From Chlorogloea sp. CCALA 695 (GTDB taxonomy: Bacteria > Cyanobacteriota > Cyanobacteriia > Cyanobacteriales > Chroococcidiopsidaceae), in assembly GCF_003003885.1 (NCBI RefSeq), contig NZ_PVWN01000005.1, positions 83,184 through 147,183 on the forward strand: a stretch of 64,000 nucleotides of DNA. The letters are read 5' to 3'. The notes under the pieces were generated by a model. The model was not told the origin of the DNA. It was given only the letters and a program-made list of their open reading frames with translations, and made no database searches. The translations under genes were made by a program, and so were the position numbers. Positions 24,304 to 34,176 of this stretch are shown here, piece by piece. Position 1 is the stretch's first letter; the number at the start of each line of letters is the position of its first letter.

Positions 24304-24477
24304 TTATTCTTCTGTCTCGTCTTCTTCCTTAGTTGGGTATACAAACTTAGAGCGTCCGCTCAAAATTGATTTCCCTAAAGACAGAGCTTTTCTCGCTTCT
24401 ACTACTGCTTTATGTTTCCAGGTTGCTTTGCGCTTATCTCGTTTTGACTTTGATGTTTTCTTCTTAGGAACTGCCAT
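24304..24477 (-). CDS. rpmF: 50S ribosomal protein L32
   Basis: A 57-residue ribosomal protein. I choose ATG at 24477, giving [20 protein letters not shown], the canonical L32 start; an upstream in-frame start would add 16 unlikely residues. The rest ([37 protein letters not shown]) matches cyanobacterial L32 with its acidic tail. The zinc-binding cysteines found in some L32 are absent, as usual in cyanobacteria. Confidence 0.96.
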   Translation of the reverse strand: MAVPKKKTSKSKRDKRKATWKHKAVVEARKALSLGKSILSGRSKFVYPTKEEDETEE

Positions 24478-24565
24478 AATAGCTAATACAATTTTTGACA
24501 ACCTTTCTAGTATAAGCCCTTCCACAAAAAATGTTGCCCCAGCAAGTCTGCTAAGGGTAAAAATA

Positions 24566-25420
24566 TCAAGGTTGATTGGGGGTAGTATTGGCTGGATTTA
24601 TTTGAGGTAAGCTTTGCGGCGTGGGAGTAGTTACCGGAGTTTCAGGGATTGGTGCAGTATTAAAATTATTCCCAGGAGAAGTTACAGGGGTTATTCCGGG
24701 CGATTGAGGGCGCGGCGTAGGATTAGTTACCGGAGTCCCCGAGGATGGAGCAGCATTAAAATTATCTCCAGGAGAAGTTACAGGGGTTATTCCGGGCGAT
24801 TGAGGGCGCGGAACTAAAGCCGGACTCCCAGGAAGTGGAGCCGTGCTAGGGAAAGGATTTACTGGTTGAACAGGGGCATTATTCATAATTTCTCTCGCAC
24901 TACCCGCAGGATTGTTTGGTCTTTGTCCGGGGGGTGGTGGTGGGGTTCCTTCTCCCCCTTCAGTAGACTCCACAGCTAAGGGTTGTTCCTCTAAACGTAA
25001 TAGGCTGCGCGCACTATTGAAATAGGTGAATTTATCACTACCGCCACTCCATTGCGGGCGACTTAAGCCTATAGCCAAAACTGGGGCAATTACACCCTGA
25101 TTTTGACCTAAAATAACTACCGAAACGTCAGTTATTTGCGAATTGCGGTTAAATCCTTGTAAAAGGGCAGTTCGGGCGGCAGTTTCTGCCCGTTGAATTA
25201 GGCTATCGTAGGTTTCATCGGGTTGGCGGTCGATAGTAATGTCATCAATTCGAGCCGTTTCAGCTTGCGCCGTGGGTTGAAAAAGAAAACCAACTCCTAT
25301 AAGTGTTAAAGATAAGGCAGTTAGTTTAGTTACCTCCGTCAGCCATTGTCCAAAAGTAGGTTTAACCTTACTTTGGTGCTGCTTGGTTTTTGAGGCTTGC
25401 AGGCAAAAAATCACCCTCAT
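24566..25420 (-). CDS. secreted/anchored protein with Pro-Thr-rich repeats, function unknown
   Basis: A 284-residue protein with a hydrophobic segment at ~30-50 ([21 protein letters not shown]) acting as signal or anchor. A conserved-looking domain follows at ~55-150 ([56 protein letters not shown]). The C-terminal half is Pro/Thr/Ser/Asn-rich and holds two 32-residue repeats beginning [14 protein letters not shown]. The globular part resembles a cyanobacterial periplasmic family I cannot name. The repeats look like a flexible spacer. Confidence 0.65.
   Translation of the reverse strand: MRVIFCLQASKTKQHQSKVKPTFGQWLTEVTKLTALSLTLIGVGFLFQPTAQAETARIDDITIDRQPDETYDSLIQRAETAARTALLQGFNRNSQITDVSVVILGQNQGVIAPVLAIGLSRPQWSGGSDKFTYFNSARSLLRLEEQPLAVESTEGGEGTPPPPPGQRPNNPAGSAREIMNNAPVQPVNPFPSTAPLPGSPALVPRPQSPGITPVTSPGDNFNAAPSSGTPVTNPTPRPQSPGITPVTSPGNNFNTAPIPETPVTTPTPQSLPQINPANTTPNQP
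24619..24810 (-). repeat. two tandem 96-bp coding repeats
   Basis: Copies at 24715-24810 and 24619-24714, exactly 96 bases apart, encode 32-residue Pro-rich units inside the secreted protein. The near-identity at DNA level indicates recent duplication and likely copy-number variability. Confidence 0.8.
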
Positions 25421-25700
25421 TACTGCAATTGCTCCTTAAATTGGTGACTTGAAATTAATTGCTTATGTCTAACTGTATTAACATTACTTTGTTAGTTATT
25501 GTTAACTATAGATAGATTTTTTAAAAATATTTATCAGATTAAAAGCTCAAAAAGCGGTTATTTTGGCTGGAAATTTTATATTTAACCTATTTTGTTAATT
25601 AGCTCGTAGAGAAAACAGGATTTTATACTAAAAAAATCAATAATATTTGAGAACCCAGTCAGGGCATAATTTGGCAAGAGTGAGGAGCAAATAAAAGTTT

Positions 25701-26024
25701 TTAGCAGTAAGGTGTAACATCTTCGCCGCATTCGTCAGCCAAAAAGCATAGCGCCCGAAAACGTAAAGCGACAACTTCCTCGTACAGTGGGTTGAGTTTG
25801 CACATGGGGGGAATGTGAAATTTGCGCCCAAAAACTGTAATATCGCGTTCAAAGGGGCATTGAGCAGGAATTAGTTGACATAAACGGTGAGCTAGTTTTG
25901 GGCTGGATACTTGAATTCGGTCTAGGCGTTGACGTAAAGCTAAGAAAATATCAAAATTTACTTTTTCGCCTAGCATCCAGTTGTTGAGAAGGAAGTCTTG
26001 GGTTGTGTGTTGTGATAAGTTCAT
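25701..26024 (-). CDS. Mo-dependent nitrogenase C-terminal-domain family protein (stand-alone)
   Basis: A 107-residue protein. ALRQRLDRIQVSSPKLAHRL, then CQLIPAQCPFERDITVFGRK, FHIPPMCKLNPLYEEVVALR and FRALCFLADECGEDV. It matches, from memory, the Pfam family named after the C-terminus of a Mo-dependent nitrogenase, common as small stand-alone proteins in cyanobacteria including non-fixers. Several conserved Cys/His (CPFERD, HIPPMCKLNP, CFLADEC) suggest metal or Fe-S binding (inference). No nif genes are in the window. Upstream 25421-25700 (past the previous gene) is AT-rich and empty. Confidence 0.8.
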   Translation of the reverse strand: MNLSQHTTQDFLLNNWMLGEKVNFDIFLALRQRLDRIQVSSPKLAHRLCQLIPAQCPFERDITVFGRKFHIPPMCKLNPLYEEVVALRFRALCFLADECGEDVTPYC

Positions 26025-26220
26025 AACGTCTCTACTTTAGTTGGGTAAGGTGGGTGTTCTAAAAGTATCTACAGTTTGCAAACGAGTTTTTCGCAAGAAA
26101 GAGGAAAAGTTGATTCTTTATCATCTTGCCTAAAATCTCCTAGATTCGGAATTAGAGACATCACTGAACTTTTTAGCTATACATTTTTAATTTCCGTAAA
26201 TGCACTCAGGAAAGTCAGCA

Positions 26221-26262
26221 AAAAATCAGGGTGGGAAGAAGCTGATAACTTCTTCCCACCCT
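26221..26262 (-). terminator. rho-independent terminator after rnj
   Basis: AGGGTGGGAAGAAG / CTTCTTCCCACCCT, a 14-bp perfect stem with a ~7-base loop. On the minus strand it is followed by GATTTTT. It lies 26 bases past the rnj stop. Confidence 0.88.
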
Positions 26263-26287
26263 GCCTAACTAATAGGAGTCGCCTATA

Positions 26288-28057
26288 TTAAGAGGCGGCA
26301 ATTTGTGGCGCTGTCGTGCGTCGTCGTCTTCTCCCATCTAAAGCTTTAACGGGTTCGTCAGGAGATTGTAGCAATAAAGTAACTGTCGGTTGGGTTTGCA
26401 GTTCTCGACGAATTTGGCGTTGTAGTTCTCTCTCTAGCTGTACTTGTACCCCTATCCAGTCTACTTCTACAAGTTCTCCATTGACCGATTGCGTAAAGCT
26501 CGACCAGCGATCGCCTAATACCCTTTCCATCCGCTCTTGCACCCATTGTTGTAGCATCGGGCGCTCCATAGACGAAACTACACCGCGCAGGTGAATTTCT
26601 GGTTTCATCATTAGTTTGCCTTGCCAGTCTACCGCCGCCGCAATGGTAATAATTCCTTCTCCTGCCAATTGCTGCCGCTCCTTGAGGATGCGATCGCTCA
26701 CTATTCCCGTGCGTGACATATCCACAAGTTCAATTCCCGCAGGCACTTTCCCAGTGACGCGCATTGCCTCTTGTGATACTTCGATCACGTCGCCGTTTTG
26801 GATAATCAACATATTTTCGGCGGGAATGCCTGTACTTTGAGCGGTTTGGGCGTGTTTAAGTAGCATCCGATGTTCGCCATGAACAGGCAAGAAAAACTTA
26901 GGCTTAGTTAGTCCGATCATCAATTTTTGGTCTTCTTGGCAACCATGACCAGATACGTGCAATCCTTTGTCTTTGCCGTAAATAACGTTCGCACCCTGCA
27001 TCATTAAGCGGTCAATAGTATTCATAACAGCAATGGTGTTTCCCGGAATCGGGTTAGCCGAAAATACCACCGTATCGCCGGGACGAATTTTTATTTGCTG
27101 GTGTTCGCCGTTAGAAATCCGGGTCATGGCTGACAATGGTTCGCCTTGAGAACCAGTTGTCAAAATCAATACTTTTTCTTCCGGTAAGTTCCGCAAGGCT
27201 TGCAATGGTTGCAGTAAGTTGTCTTCGCACTTGATATAACCCAAGTTACGGGCGTGAGCAATCAAGTTTAGCATTGAGCGCCCTACTATCCCTACCACGC
27301 GATTTTGTTTTCTGGCTATATCCAAAATCATGTTGATGCGGTGGACAGAAGACGCAAAGGTTGTAATTAAAATTCGTCCTTTAGCTTGACTAAATACCCG
27401 TTCTAGGTTTGGATATACCGATCTCTCCGAGGCGGTATATCCTGGTACTTCAGAATTTGTCGAATCGCTAAGGAGACAAAGTACACCTTTTTCGCCGTGT
27501 TCTGCTAATCTCTGGATGTCAAAAAATTCGCCATCAACAGGAGTATGGTCAAACTTGAAGTCTCCAGTATGGACAATTACCCCGGCGGGTGTGTGCAAAG
27601 CAATGGTATAACTATCGGCAATAGAGTGAGTATTGCGGATAAATTCGACAATAAATTGCGAACCTAGCCTTACTGTCTCACGAGGTCTAACACTGCGTAA
27701 TTCTGTGCGATCGCGCATTCCAGCTTCTTCAAGTTTACCTTCTAGCATTGCTAGTGCTAACCTTGGCCCATAAATTACCGGAATTTCTAGCTGTCTAAGG
27801 TGAAAAGCTATCCCGCCAATATGATCCTCATGTCCGTGAGTCACAATCATGCCTTTTATTTTATGGCGATTGTCGCGCAGATAAGTCATATCAGGAAGCA
27901 CAATATTTACTCCGTGCATTCCATCAGTGGGAAAAGCTAATCCCGCATCTAATAAAATTATTTCGTCATTGCACTCAAATACGCAGGTATTTTTACCAAT
28001 TTCATGCAAGCCGCCAAGGGGAATAATTTTTACTACTGGTGATGTATTTTTTGCCAT
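26288..28057 (-). CDS. rnj: ribonuclease J
   Basis: A 589-residue metallo-beta-lactamase/beta-CASP ribonuclease with endo- and 5'-exonuclease roles in RNA decay and rRNA maturation. The zinc-binding motif is THGHEDHIGGIAFHLRQ (residues ~73-89). Others are HSIADSYTIAL, HTGDFKFDHTPVDGEFFD, LLSDSTNSEVPGYTASE, TTFASSVHRINMILDIA, and the C-terminal VHGEHRML. A C-terminal RNase J domain runs to LDGRRRRRTTAPQIAAS. Length is typical. It lies downstream of asd-dapA on the same strand, an arrangement conserved in cyanobacteria, and is closed by a strong terminator. Confidence 0.95.
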   Translation of the reverse strand: MAKNTSPVVKIIPLGGLHEIGKNTCVFECNDEIILLDAGLAFPTDGMHGVNIVLPDMTYLRDNRHKIKGMIVTHGHEDHIGGIAFHLRQLEIPVIYGPRLALAMLEGKLEEAGMRDRTELRSVRPRETVRLGSQFIVEFIRNTHSIADSYTIALHTPAGVIVHTGDFKFDHTPVDGEFFDIQRLAEHGEKGVLCLLSDSTNSEVPGYTASERSVYPNLERVFSQAKGRILITTFASSVHRINMILDIARKQNRVVGIVGRSMLNLIAHARNLGYIKCEDNLLQPLQALRNLPEEKVLILTTGSQGEPLSAMTRISNGEHQQIKIRPGDTVVFSANPIPGNTIAVMNTIDRLMMQGANVIYGKDKGLHVSGHGCQEDQKLMIGLTKPKFFLPVHGEHRMLLKHAQTAQSTGIPAENMLIIQNGDVIEVSQEAMRVTGKVPAGIELVDMSRTGIVSDRILKERQQLAGEGIITIAAAVDWQGKLMMKPEIHLRGVVSSMERPMLQQWVQERMERVLGDRWSSFTQSVNGELVEVDWIGVQVQLERELQRQIRRELQTQPTVTLLLQSPDEPVKALDGRRRRRTTAPQIAAS

Positions 28058-28225
28058 GTTAATCCTTTGAACGATAGGTTAATTGTGTTTAATATAAAAA
28101 CTGTAGAACTTTTCATTTTTCCCATAAGGAGCTAAGTTTCTAGCAAATTTTTTATGTAAATATTCTGCAATTAAAGGGTGATTAAAACCTTCATTGTATT
28201 TATATCTGCCTTGATTAAAAGGTAG

Positions 28226-29131
28226 TTAATAAGCCAAATCTTTAGTTTTGGTATCAATATCTTGCAAAACTTTTTCTAAAGTTTTAATTATCTTGTCTTC
28301 TTCTTCGCATTGCAATGGTAAACGAGTCGAACCCACATCCCAACCTTTGAGTTTAAGCGCCATCTTTACAGGTATTGGATTAGCAGTAATAAACAAAGCC
28401 TTAAATAAGGGAAATAATCGTAAATGAATGTCAGTTGCCAGCCCAACTTTGCCTGTTTCAAAAGCTTCAATCATTTGCTGCAACTGTGCGCCTACTAAAT
28501 GACTTGCAACACTAACTACCCCTTTAGCACCCACCGCTAACATTGGCAGAGTTAGAGAGTCATCACCAGAATAAATTTGAAATTCTCTAGGTGTCAATCG
28601 GCTAATTTCACTTGTTTGGTCTAAGCTTCCCGCCGCTTCTTTGATACCTACAATATTATCAATTTCCGCTAGACGAGCTACCGTCTCAGGAAGGAGATTT
28701 TGGCTGGTACGACTGGGGACGTTATACAACACTATAGGTAAATCGGGGCAAGCAGAAGCAATTTCCCGAAAGTGATGGTATAGTCCGGCTTGGGGTGGCT
28801 TGTTATAGTAAGGAACAACTTGTAAAGCTCCATGTACTCCTATTCTAGCTGCTTTTTGGGTTGCAGCGACAGCTTCAGTAGTCGAATTTGACCCCGTACC
28901 TGCCATTACCAGAGCTTTTCCCGCTACCGCCTGCAACACTACTTGAAATAGCTGATATTCTTCATCCCAAGTTAGGGTTGGCGATTCTCCGGTTGTCCCA
29001 CACACAACAATTGTATCGCTGCCATTGGCGGCTAAATGTGCTGCTAATTGTTCGGTTACAGCATAATTTACGCTCCCGTCGGCTTTAAACGGCGTAATCA
29101 TTGCTGTAATTACTCTGCCAAAATCTACCAC
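28226..29131 (-). CDS. dapA: 4-hydroxy-tetrahydrodipicolinate synthase
   Basis: A 301-residue DapA condensing pyruvate and aspartate semialdehyde toward lysine and diaminopimelate. [19 protein letters not shown], the [20 protein letters not shown] loop, the catalytic Tyr in [12 protein letters not shown], the Schiff-base Lys in [14 protein letters not shown], and [19 protein letters not shown]. The start is GTG at 29131, 6 bases after the asd stop, so they form an operon and a direct pathway pair. Confidence 0.95.
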   Translation of the reverse strand: MVDFGRVITAMITPFKADGSVNYAVTEQLAAHLAANGSDTIVVCGTTGESPTLTWDEEYQLFQVVLQAVAGKALVMAGTGSNSTTEAVAATQKAARIGVHGALQVVPYYNKPPQAGLYHHFREIASACPDLPIVLYNVPSRTSQNLLPETVARLAEIDNIVGIKEAAGSLDQTSEISRLTPREFQIYSGDDSLTLPMLAVGAKGVVSVASHLVGAQLQQMIEAFETGKVGLATDIHLRLFPLFKALFITANPIPVKMALKLKGWDVGSTRLPLQCEEEDKIIKTLEKVLQDIDTKTKDLAY

Positions 29132-29137
29132 CCGTTT

Positions 29138-30196
29138 TTACTCCTCACCGTAGCTCTTTGCTGTTTGATATTCTTTTGCTGACAGTAGATTTTTTTCTAC
29201 TAATAATTCTGCAATTTGTACGGCGTTGAGGGCTGCACCTTTACGAATTTGGTCGCCACACAACCATAGTTCTAAACCACACTCGTGGGATAGGTCTTGA
29301 CGGATGCGACCTACTAATACTTCATCAATGCCTGTAGCGTCTATAGGCATGGGAAAATAGTTTGCTTGCCAATCTTCCACAACTCGCACGCCGGGAGATG
29401 TGCTTAATATTTCTTTCGCTTCCCTGGCACTTAAAGGCGATGCAAATTCTATGTTAATTGCTTCAGAATGCGCTCGAAGTACGGGAACCCGAACACAGGT
29501 AGCACTAATTTTTAGTTCTGCGGCGTTAAAGATTTTCCGAGTTTCATTAACCATTTTCATTTCTTCTTCACAGTACCCATTAGCAGTCATGGGAGAGTTG
29601 TGAGGAAATAAATTAAAAGCTAAGGGATAAGGGAAAATTTCTGGCGTGGGGGATTTTCCTGCTAAAATTTCTTTGGTTTGGTTTAATACTTCTGTCATTG
29701 CCATCGCTCCCGCACCACTAGCCGATTGGTAGGTTGCGGCAATAATTCGCTTAATTTTTCTAACTTTATACAATGGATACACCGCCACCGCCATCAATAT
29801 TGTTGTGCAGTTGGGGTTTGCTATTATCCCTTGATGGTTTCTTACTGCGTCAGGATTGACTTCTGGGACTACTAAAGGAACGTGAGGGTCTAAACGAAAA
29901 GCACTAGAATTATCTATTACTATTGCTCCTTGAGCTACAGCTACAGGAGCGAAGGTTTTGGAGATAGAACCGCCAGCCGAGGCTAGTACCAGGTCTATGT
30001 TATCAAAAGAGCGATCGCCTGCTGACTCAATTACTAAGTCTTCCCCCTTAAACTTCATAGTTTTTCCCGCACTGCGAGGAGAAGCTAATAGCTTTAGTTC
30101 GGCTACCGGAAAGTTACGGCTTGCTAATAATTCTAGTAATTCTGTGCCTACAGCCCCGGTTGCGCCTAAAATTGCTACGCGATAGGATTTTGTCAA
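29138..30196 (-). CDS. asd: aspartate-semialdehyde dehydrogenase
   Basis: A 352-residue Asd reducing aspartyl-phosphate to the semialdehyde at the branch to lysine, threonine and methionine. N-terminal NADP site RVAILGATGAVGTELLELL; ASAGGSISKTFAP; catalytic Cys in GIIANPNCTTILMAVAVYPL; SASGAGAMAMTEVLNQ; substrate Arg/His region CVRVPVLRAHSEAINIEF. The start codon is TTG, supported by the fit of TKSYRVAILGATG to the family N-terminus. First gene of asd-dapA(-rnj). Confidence 0.95.
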   Translation of the reverse strand: MTKSYRVAILGATGAVGTELLELLASRNFPVAELKLLASPRSAGKTMKFKGEDLVIESAGDRSFDNIDLVLASAGGSISKTFAPVAVAQGAIVIDNSSAFRLDPHVPLVVPEVNPDAVRNHQGIIANPNCTTILMAVAVYPLYKVRKIKRIIAATYQSASGAGAMAMTEVLNQTKEILAGKSPTPEIFPYPLAFNLFPHNSPMTANGYCEEEMKMVNETRKIFNAAELKISATCVRVPVLRAHSEAINIEFASPLSAREAKEILSTSPGVRVVEDWQANYFPMPIDATGIDEVLVGRIRQDLSHECGLELWLCGDQIRKGAALNAVQIAELLVEKNLLSAKEYQTAKSYGEE

Positions 30197-30614
30197 GTTT
30201 TGCTCCTAGTCAATGTATTGATTTTCTTTCTTTAAAACAGATAACCAGCTTAAATAATTTTTGATAATAGTAGATTATATTAGTTAAAAAATTAAACTTT
30301 TAATAGTGATAATGCTTTGACTAAAGACTTTGGTTACTAGCCCAGCAGATGGTTTGTTAAGTCAAGACTAGAGGTACAGGTAGTATAGAACAAAAGTGGT
30401 AAAGATTAGGCGATCGCGTCAAATTATCGCTAAACTAAGAACTGCTCTAAACGCCACAAAATTTATCTACTCAACTAAGATATCACGGTGTCGTTGAACC
30501 TGCCCTGCCAAAAACAGAGCTAAGGAAGGCAAAAAATTAGTTGCTAACGCCATACAGCTTTGGTTGTCAGCAATTTAGTTCCCTTTAGTCAAATTGTCAG
30601 ATAAAACTCTAAAC
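30197..30614. other. divergent intergenic region between asd and tig
   Basis: 418 bases with no believable frame. It must hold the divergent promoters of asd-dapA and tig-clpP-clpX. One HIP1-like site is present. No riboswitch or clear promoter could be assigned by eye. Confidence 0.5.
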
Positions 30615-31994
30615 ATGAAAGTCACCCAGGAAAAACTCCCCGCAAGTCAAATAGGTTTGGAAATAGAAATTCCCCCCGAAAAGTCCAAACAGGCTTACGA
30701 GCAGGTAATTGCGAACTTTGCTCGCTCTGCCAATATTCCTGGGTTTCGTAAAGGCAAAGTTCCGCGCCAAGTATTGATTCAACGGCTAGGAGTAGTCAGA
30801 ATTAAAGCCGCCGCCTTAGAAGACCTCATCGAAAGCGGTTTAACTGAAGCCCTCAAGCAAGAAGAAGTTAAAGCCATCGGTCAACCCCAGCTACGCACCT
30901 CCTTTGACGAATTAATCGACCAGTACCAACCCGGCAACCCATTGACTTTTAAAGCGGCGGTAGATGTACAGCCAGAGCTAAATCTGAGTCAATACACGGG
31001 CTTACAAGTGCAAGCTGAGGAGGTTAAATATGACCCCGCCAGCGTCGAAAAAGTTATCGAAGAAAATCGTCAAGAATTAGCAACATCGATTCCTGTAGAA
31101 GGACGCGCGGCTCAAATGAATGATGTCGCGGTAGTAGATTTTAAGGGTGTTTTGGTCAACGACGACCCGGAAGCCGAAGTAGAGGAAATTCCTGGAGGGG
31201 AAGGGACAGATTTTCAAGTAGAACTACATGAAGGTAAGTTTATTGAAGGTTTCGTTGATGGGATTGTTGGGATGAACATTGGCGAAACTAAAGAAGTTGA
31301 TGCTAAATTTCCTTCCGAGTATCCGCAGCCAGAATTTGCTGACCGCAAAGCAAAGTTTACAATAACTTTGAAGGAACTAAAAGAAAAAGAACTTCCAGAA
31401 GTTAATGATGAGTTTGCTCAAGAAGTTAGCGAATTTGAAACCTTAGAAGAATTAAGAGTGTCCTTAGAAAAAAGGTTTAATGAAGAAGCTGACAACAAAA
31501 CCAAAGCCAACCAGCAACAGGCTTTAACGAAGGAATTGGTAAAAAATGTAGAGGTCGATTTACCCGAAACATTAATTAACCAAGAAATAGATACAATGAT
31601 TACCCAGACTGCCATGCAGTTAAGCAGACAGGGAATTGATGTCAAGAAATTATTTACCCAAGATACTATACCTCAACTAAGAGAGCGATCGCGCCCCGAA
31701 GCTATCGATAGCATCAAACGAACTTTGGCATTGCAAGAAGTAGCAAAACGCGAATCGATTGAAGTAGAAAGCGCGGCGATTGAAACGCGGTTTACTGAAG
31801 TGATAGCACAGTACGCTGATAAAGATGTAGACCAAGAAAGACTGCGCGAAGTTATCGCTGATGAATTGCTCACTGAGAAAATTCTTGATTGGCTGCAAGC
31901 AAACGCTAGTATTGAACTTGTCGCCGAAGGTAGTTTAAACAAGCCAGAAGCGGAGATTGAAGACGATACCGCCGAAGAAACTAGCGCCGAATAA
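30615..31994 (+). CDS. tig: trigger factor
   Basis: A ~459-residue ribosome-associated chaperone and peptidyl-prolyl isomerase. The N-terminal ribosome-binding signature is NIPGFRKGKVPRQVL. The central FKBP-like domain has VAVVDFKGVLVNDDPEAEVE, DFQVELHEGKFIEGFVDGIV, GMNIGETKEVDAKFP and YPQPEFADRKAKFTITLKEL. The helical C-terminal domain ends in an acidic tail. ATG 30615 gives MKVTQEKLPASQIGLEIEI, the usual cyanobacterial start; an in-frame TTG seven codons earlier is less likely. First gene of tig-clpP-clpX. Confidence 0.95.
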   Translation: MKVTQEKLPASQIGLEIEIPPEKSKQAYEQVIANFARSANIPGFRKGKVPRQVLIQRLGVVRIKAAALEDLIESGLTEALKQEEVKAIGQPQLRTSFDELIDQYQPGNPLTFKAAVDVQPELNLSQYTGLQVQAEEVKYDPASVEKVIEENRQELATSIPVEGRAAQMNDVAVVDFKGVLVNDDPEAEVEEIPGGEGTDFQVELHEGKFIEGFVDGIVGMNIGETKEVDAKFPSEYPQPEFADRKAKFTITLKELKEKELPEVNDEFAQEVSEFETLEELRVSLEKRFNEEADNKTKANQQQALTKELVKNVEVDLPETLINQEIDTMITQTAMQLSRQGIDVKKLFTQDTIPQLRERSRPEAIDSIKRTLALQEVAKRESIEVESAAIETRFTEVIAQYADKDVDQERLREVIADELLTEKILDWLQANASIELVAEGSLNKPEAEIEDDTAEETSAE

Positions 31995-32001
31995 ATACTA
32001 A

Positions 32002-32029
32002 AGAAGTCACCCTAATTAGGGTGACTTCT
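32002..32029 (+). terminator. perfect 28-bp palindromic hairpin between tig and clpP
   Basis: AGAAGTCACCCTAATTAGGGTGACTTCT, written here as arms AGAAGTCACCCTAA / TTAGGGTGACTTCT, directly after the tig stop. No T-run follows. It may be a weak terminator or a processing/stability element between tig and clpP. Confidence 0.55.
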
Positions 32030-32138
32030 CCATCTGTAAATAGATAAGCCATAATAGGTTACAGATAGGTTATCTAGAGTTGTAGCCTACTACGTGCTAA
32101 CAGCACTGTGTCGGTTCTATTTTTTAAGTTTGTGATTT

Positions 32139-32816
32139 ATGCTTGAATCAAAATCTATGTATCCTCCCATTAGCAGCGCCAACTACCTAGAGATTAATAA
32201 CATCGTTCCTACCGTTGTAGAACAGTCGGGCATGGGAGAACGGGCTTTTGATATCTACTCCCGGCTGTTAAGAGAGCGGATTGTATTTTTGGGTACACAA
32301 GTAGATGATGCTGTCGCCGACTCAATTGTGGCTCAGTTATTATTTTTAGATGCTGAAGACCCAGAAAAAGACATCCAGTTATATATCAATTCGCCTGGTG
32401 GCTCGGTAACTGCTGGCATGGCAATTTACGATACAATTCAGCAAATTCGCCCAGATGTTGCTACTATTTGTTTTGGATTGGCTGCAAGTATGGGAGCATT
32501 TTTACTAACTGCTGGCTCGAAGGGTAAAAGGATGTCATTGCCTAGCGCTCGAATTATGATTCACCAACCATTGGGAGGCGCTCAAGGTCAAGCTGTGGAT
32601 ATCGAAATTCAAGCCAAAGAAATTCTTTATCACAAAAGTAGACTAAACGAGTTGTTAGCTCATCACACTGGTAAGCCCCTAGAAAGAATTGAAGCTGATA
32701 CAGAGCGAGACTTTTTTATGTCCGCCGAAGAAGCAAAAAACTATGGCTTAATCGACAGCGTGATTTCTCGGCAAAATATCCCCCAAGTAGGCGCTACAGT
32801 TACTCCAGTTAACTAA
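32139..32816 (+). CDS. clpP: ATP-dependent Clp protease proteolytic subunit
   Basis: A 225-residue serine protease. Catalytic Ser in [19 protein letters not shown], catalytic His in [14 protein letters not shown], Asp in the [18 protein letters not shown] helix. Also [20 protein letters not shown] and [19 protein letters not shown]. An N-terminal extension of ~30 residues precedes the core; an internal ATG (MYPPIS) is an alternative start. It lies between tig and clpX, as in many bacteria, and would pair with ClpX. Confidence 0.95.
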   Translation: MLESKSMYPPISSANYLEINNIVPTVVEQSGMGERAFDIYSRLLRERIVFLGTQVDDAVADSIVAQLLFLDAEDPEKDIQLYINSPGGSVTAGMAIYDTIQQIRPDVATICFGLAASMGAFLLTAGSKGKRMSLPSARIMIHQPLGGAQGQAVDIEIQAKEILYHKSRLNELLAHHTGKPLERIEADTERDFFMSAEEAKNYGLIDSVISRQNIPQVGATVTPVN

Positions 32817-32829
32817 TTTGAGGCTTTTT

Positions 32830-34173
32830 ATGGTAAAGTACGACTCCCATCTTAAATGTTCATTTTGCGGCAAGTCTCAAGAACAGGTACGCAAGTTGAT
32901 TGCCGGGCCGGGAGTCTACATTTGCGATGAGTGCGTTGATTTGTGCAATGAAATTCTTGATGAAGAATTAATCGAACACAACACAAGTAGCGCCGCCACC
33001 GCTCCCGCATCTCGTCCCGAACCTCCTCAAAAGCGCCGCCCTCGTTCGGCAAACCTATCTTTTAGCCAAATACCCAAGCCAAGAGAGATTAAAAATCACT
33101 TGGACGAACACGTAATTGGTCAAGAGGAAGCTAAAAAAGTCTTATCAGTAGCAGTATACAACCATTACAAGCGCCTGAGCATACTACAAAATAAAACCAA
33201 TAGTAAAGGCTCGGAAGAGGTAGTAGAACTGCAAAAATCAAATATTTTGTTAGTTGGGCCCACAGGTTGCGGTAAAACTTTGTTAGCTCAAACTTTAGCA
33301 AAAATATTAGACGTGCCTTTTGCGGTAGCTGATGCTACAACCCTAACAGAGGCGGGGTATGTGGGAGAAGATGTGGAAAATATCTTGCTGCGCTTACTCC
33401 AAGTTGCGGATTTGGATGTAGAAGAAGCGCAACGAGGAATTATTTACATTGATGAAATCGATAAAATTGCCCGGAAAAGTGAAAATACTTCTATTACCCG
33501 CGATGTGTCTGGAGAAGGAGTACAGCAAGCTTTATTGAAGATGTTGGAAGGCACAATTGCTAATGTACCACCCCAAGGAGGGCGCAAGCATCCTTATCAA
33601 GACTGCATTCAAATAGACACTAGCAATATTTTGTTTATTTGTGGCGGTGCTTTTGTTGGTTTAGACAAAGTTGTCGAACAGCGCATTGGTAAAAAATCAA
33701 TGGGCTTTATTCAACCAGGGGAAGGGCAATCGAAAGAAAAACGCGCGGCGGACGTACTGAAGAACCTAGAACCGGGGGATTTAGTCAAGTTTGGCATGAT
33801 TCCCGAATTTATCGGACGTATACCTGTAGCGGCGGTAGTAGAGCCGTTAGATGAAGATACTTTAGTGGCAATTTTGACTCAGCCGCGTAGTGCTTTAGTT
33901 AAGCAGTACCAAAAGCTGCTAAATATGGACAATGTGCAGCTAGAATTTAAACCAGATGCTTTAAAAGCGATCGCTATTGAAGCTTATCGCAGAAAAACTG
34001 GTGCTAGAGCCTTACGTGCCATTGTCGAAGAATTGATGCTAGAAGTAATGTACGAATTGCCCTCAAGAAAAGATGTTACTTGCTGTACAATTACGCGAGA
34101 GATGGTAGAAAAACGCTCTACTGCGGAATTGCTCGTACATCCATCTTCTTTACCCAAGCCAGAATCTGCTTAA
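32830..34173 (+). CDS. clpX: ATP-dependent Clp protease ATPase subunit ClpX
   Basis: A ~447-residue AAA+ unfoldase. N-terminal C4 zinc finger [16 protein letters not shown]...[10 protein letters not shown]; Walker [20 protein letters not shown]; Walker [14 protein letters not shown]; pore/ClpP-loop region [17 protein letters not shown]; sensor-2 [18 protein letters not shown] prefer ATG 32830 ([16 protein letters not shown]) to the in-frame TTG at 32818. It begins 13 bases after the clpP stop. Confidence 0.96.
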   Translation: MVKYDSHLKCSFCGKSQEQVRKLIAGPGVYICDECVDLCNEILDEELIEHNTSSAATAPASRPEPPQKRRPRSANLSFSQIPKPREIKNHLDEHVIGQEEAKKVLSVAVYNHYKRLSILQNKTNSKGSEEVVELQKSNILLVGPTGCGKTLLAQTLAKILDVPFAVADATTLTEAGYVGEDVENILLRLLQVADLDVEEAQRGIIYIDEIDKIARKSENTSITRDVSGEGVQQALLKMLEGTIANVPPQGGRKHPYQDCIQIDTSNILFICGGAFVGLDKVVEQRIGKKSMGFIQPGEGQSKEKRAADVLKNLEPGDLVKFGMIPEFIGRIPVAAVVEPLDEDTLVAILTQPRSALVKQYQKLLNMDNVQLEFKPDALKAIAIEAYRRKTGARALRAIVEELMLEVMYELPSRKDVTCCTITREMVEKRSTAELLVHPSSLPKPESA

Positions 34174-34176
34174 ATC

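Noticed and set aside
24614..24817. 67-codon + strand frame opposite the repeat protein
   Set aside because: Arg/Ser-rich translation is simply the antisense of the Pro-rich 96-bp repeats.
26076..26291. 71-codon + strand open frame between the Mo-nitrogenase-like gene and rnj
   Set aside because: It runs through the rnj terminator hairpin and has no family resemblance.
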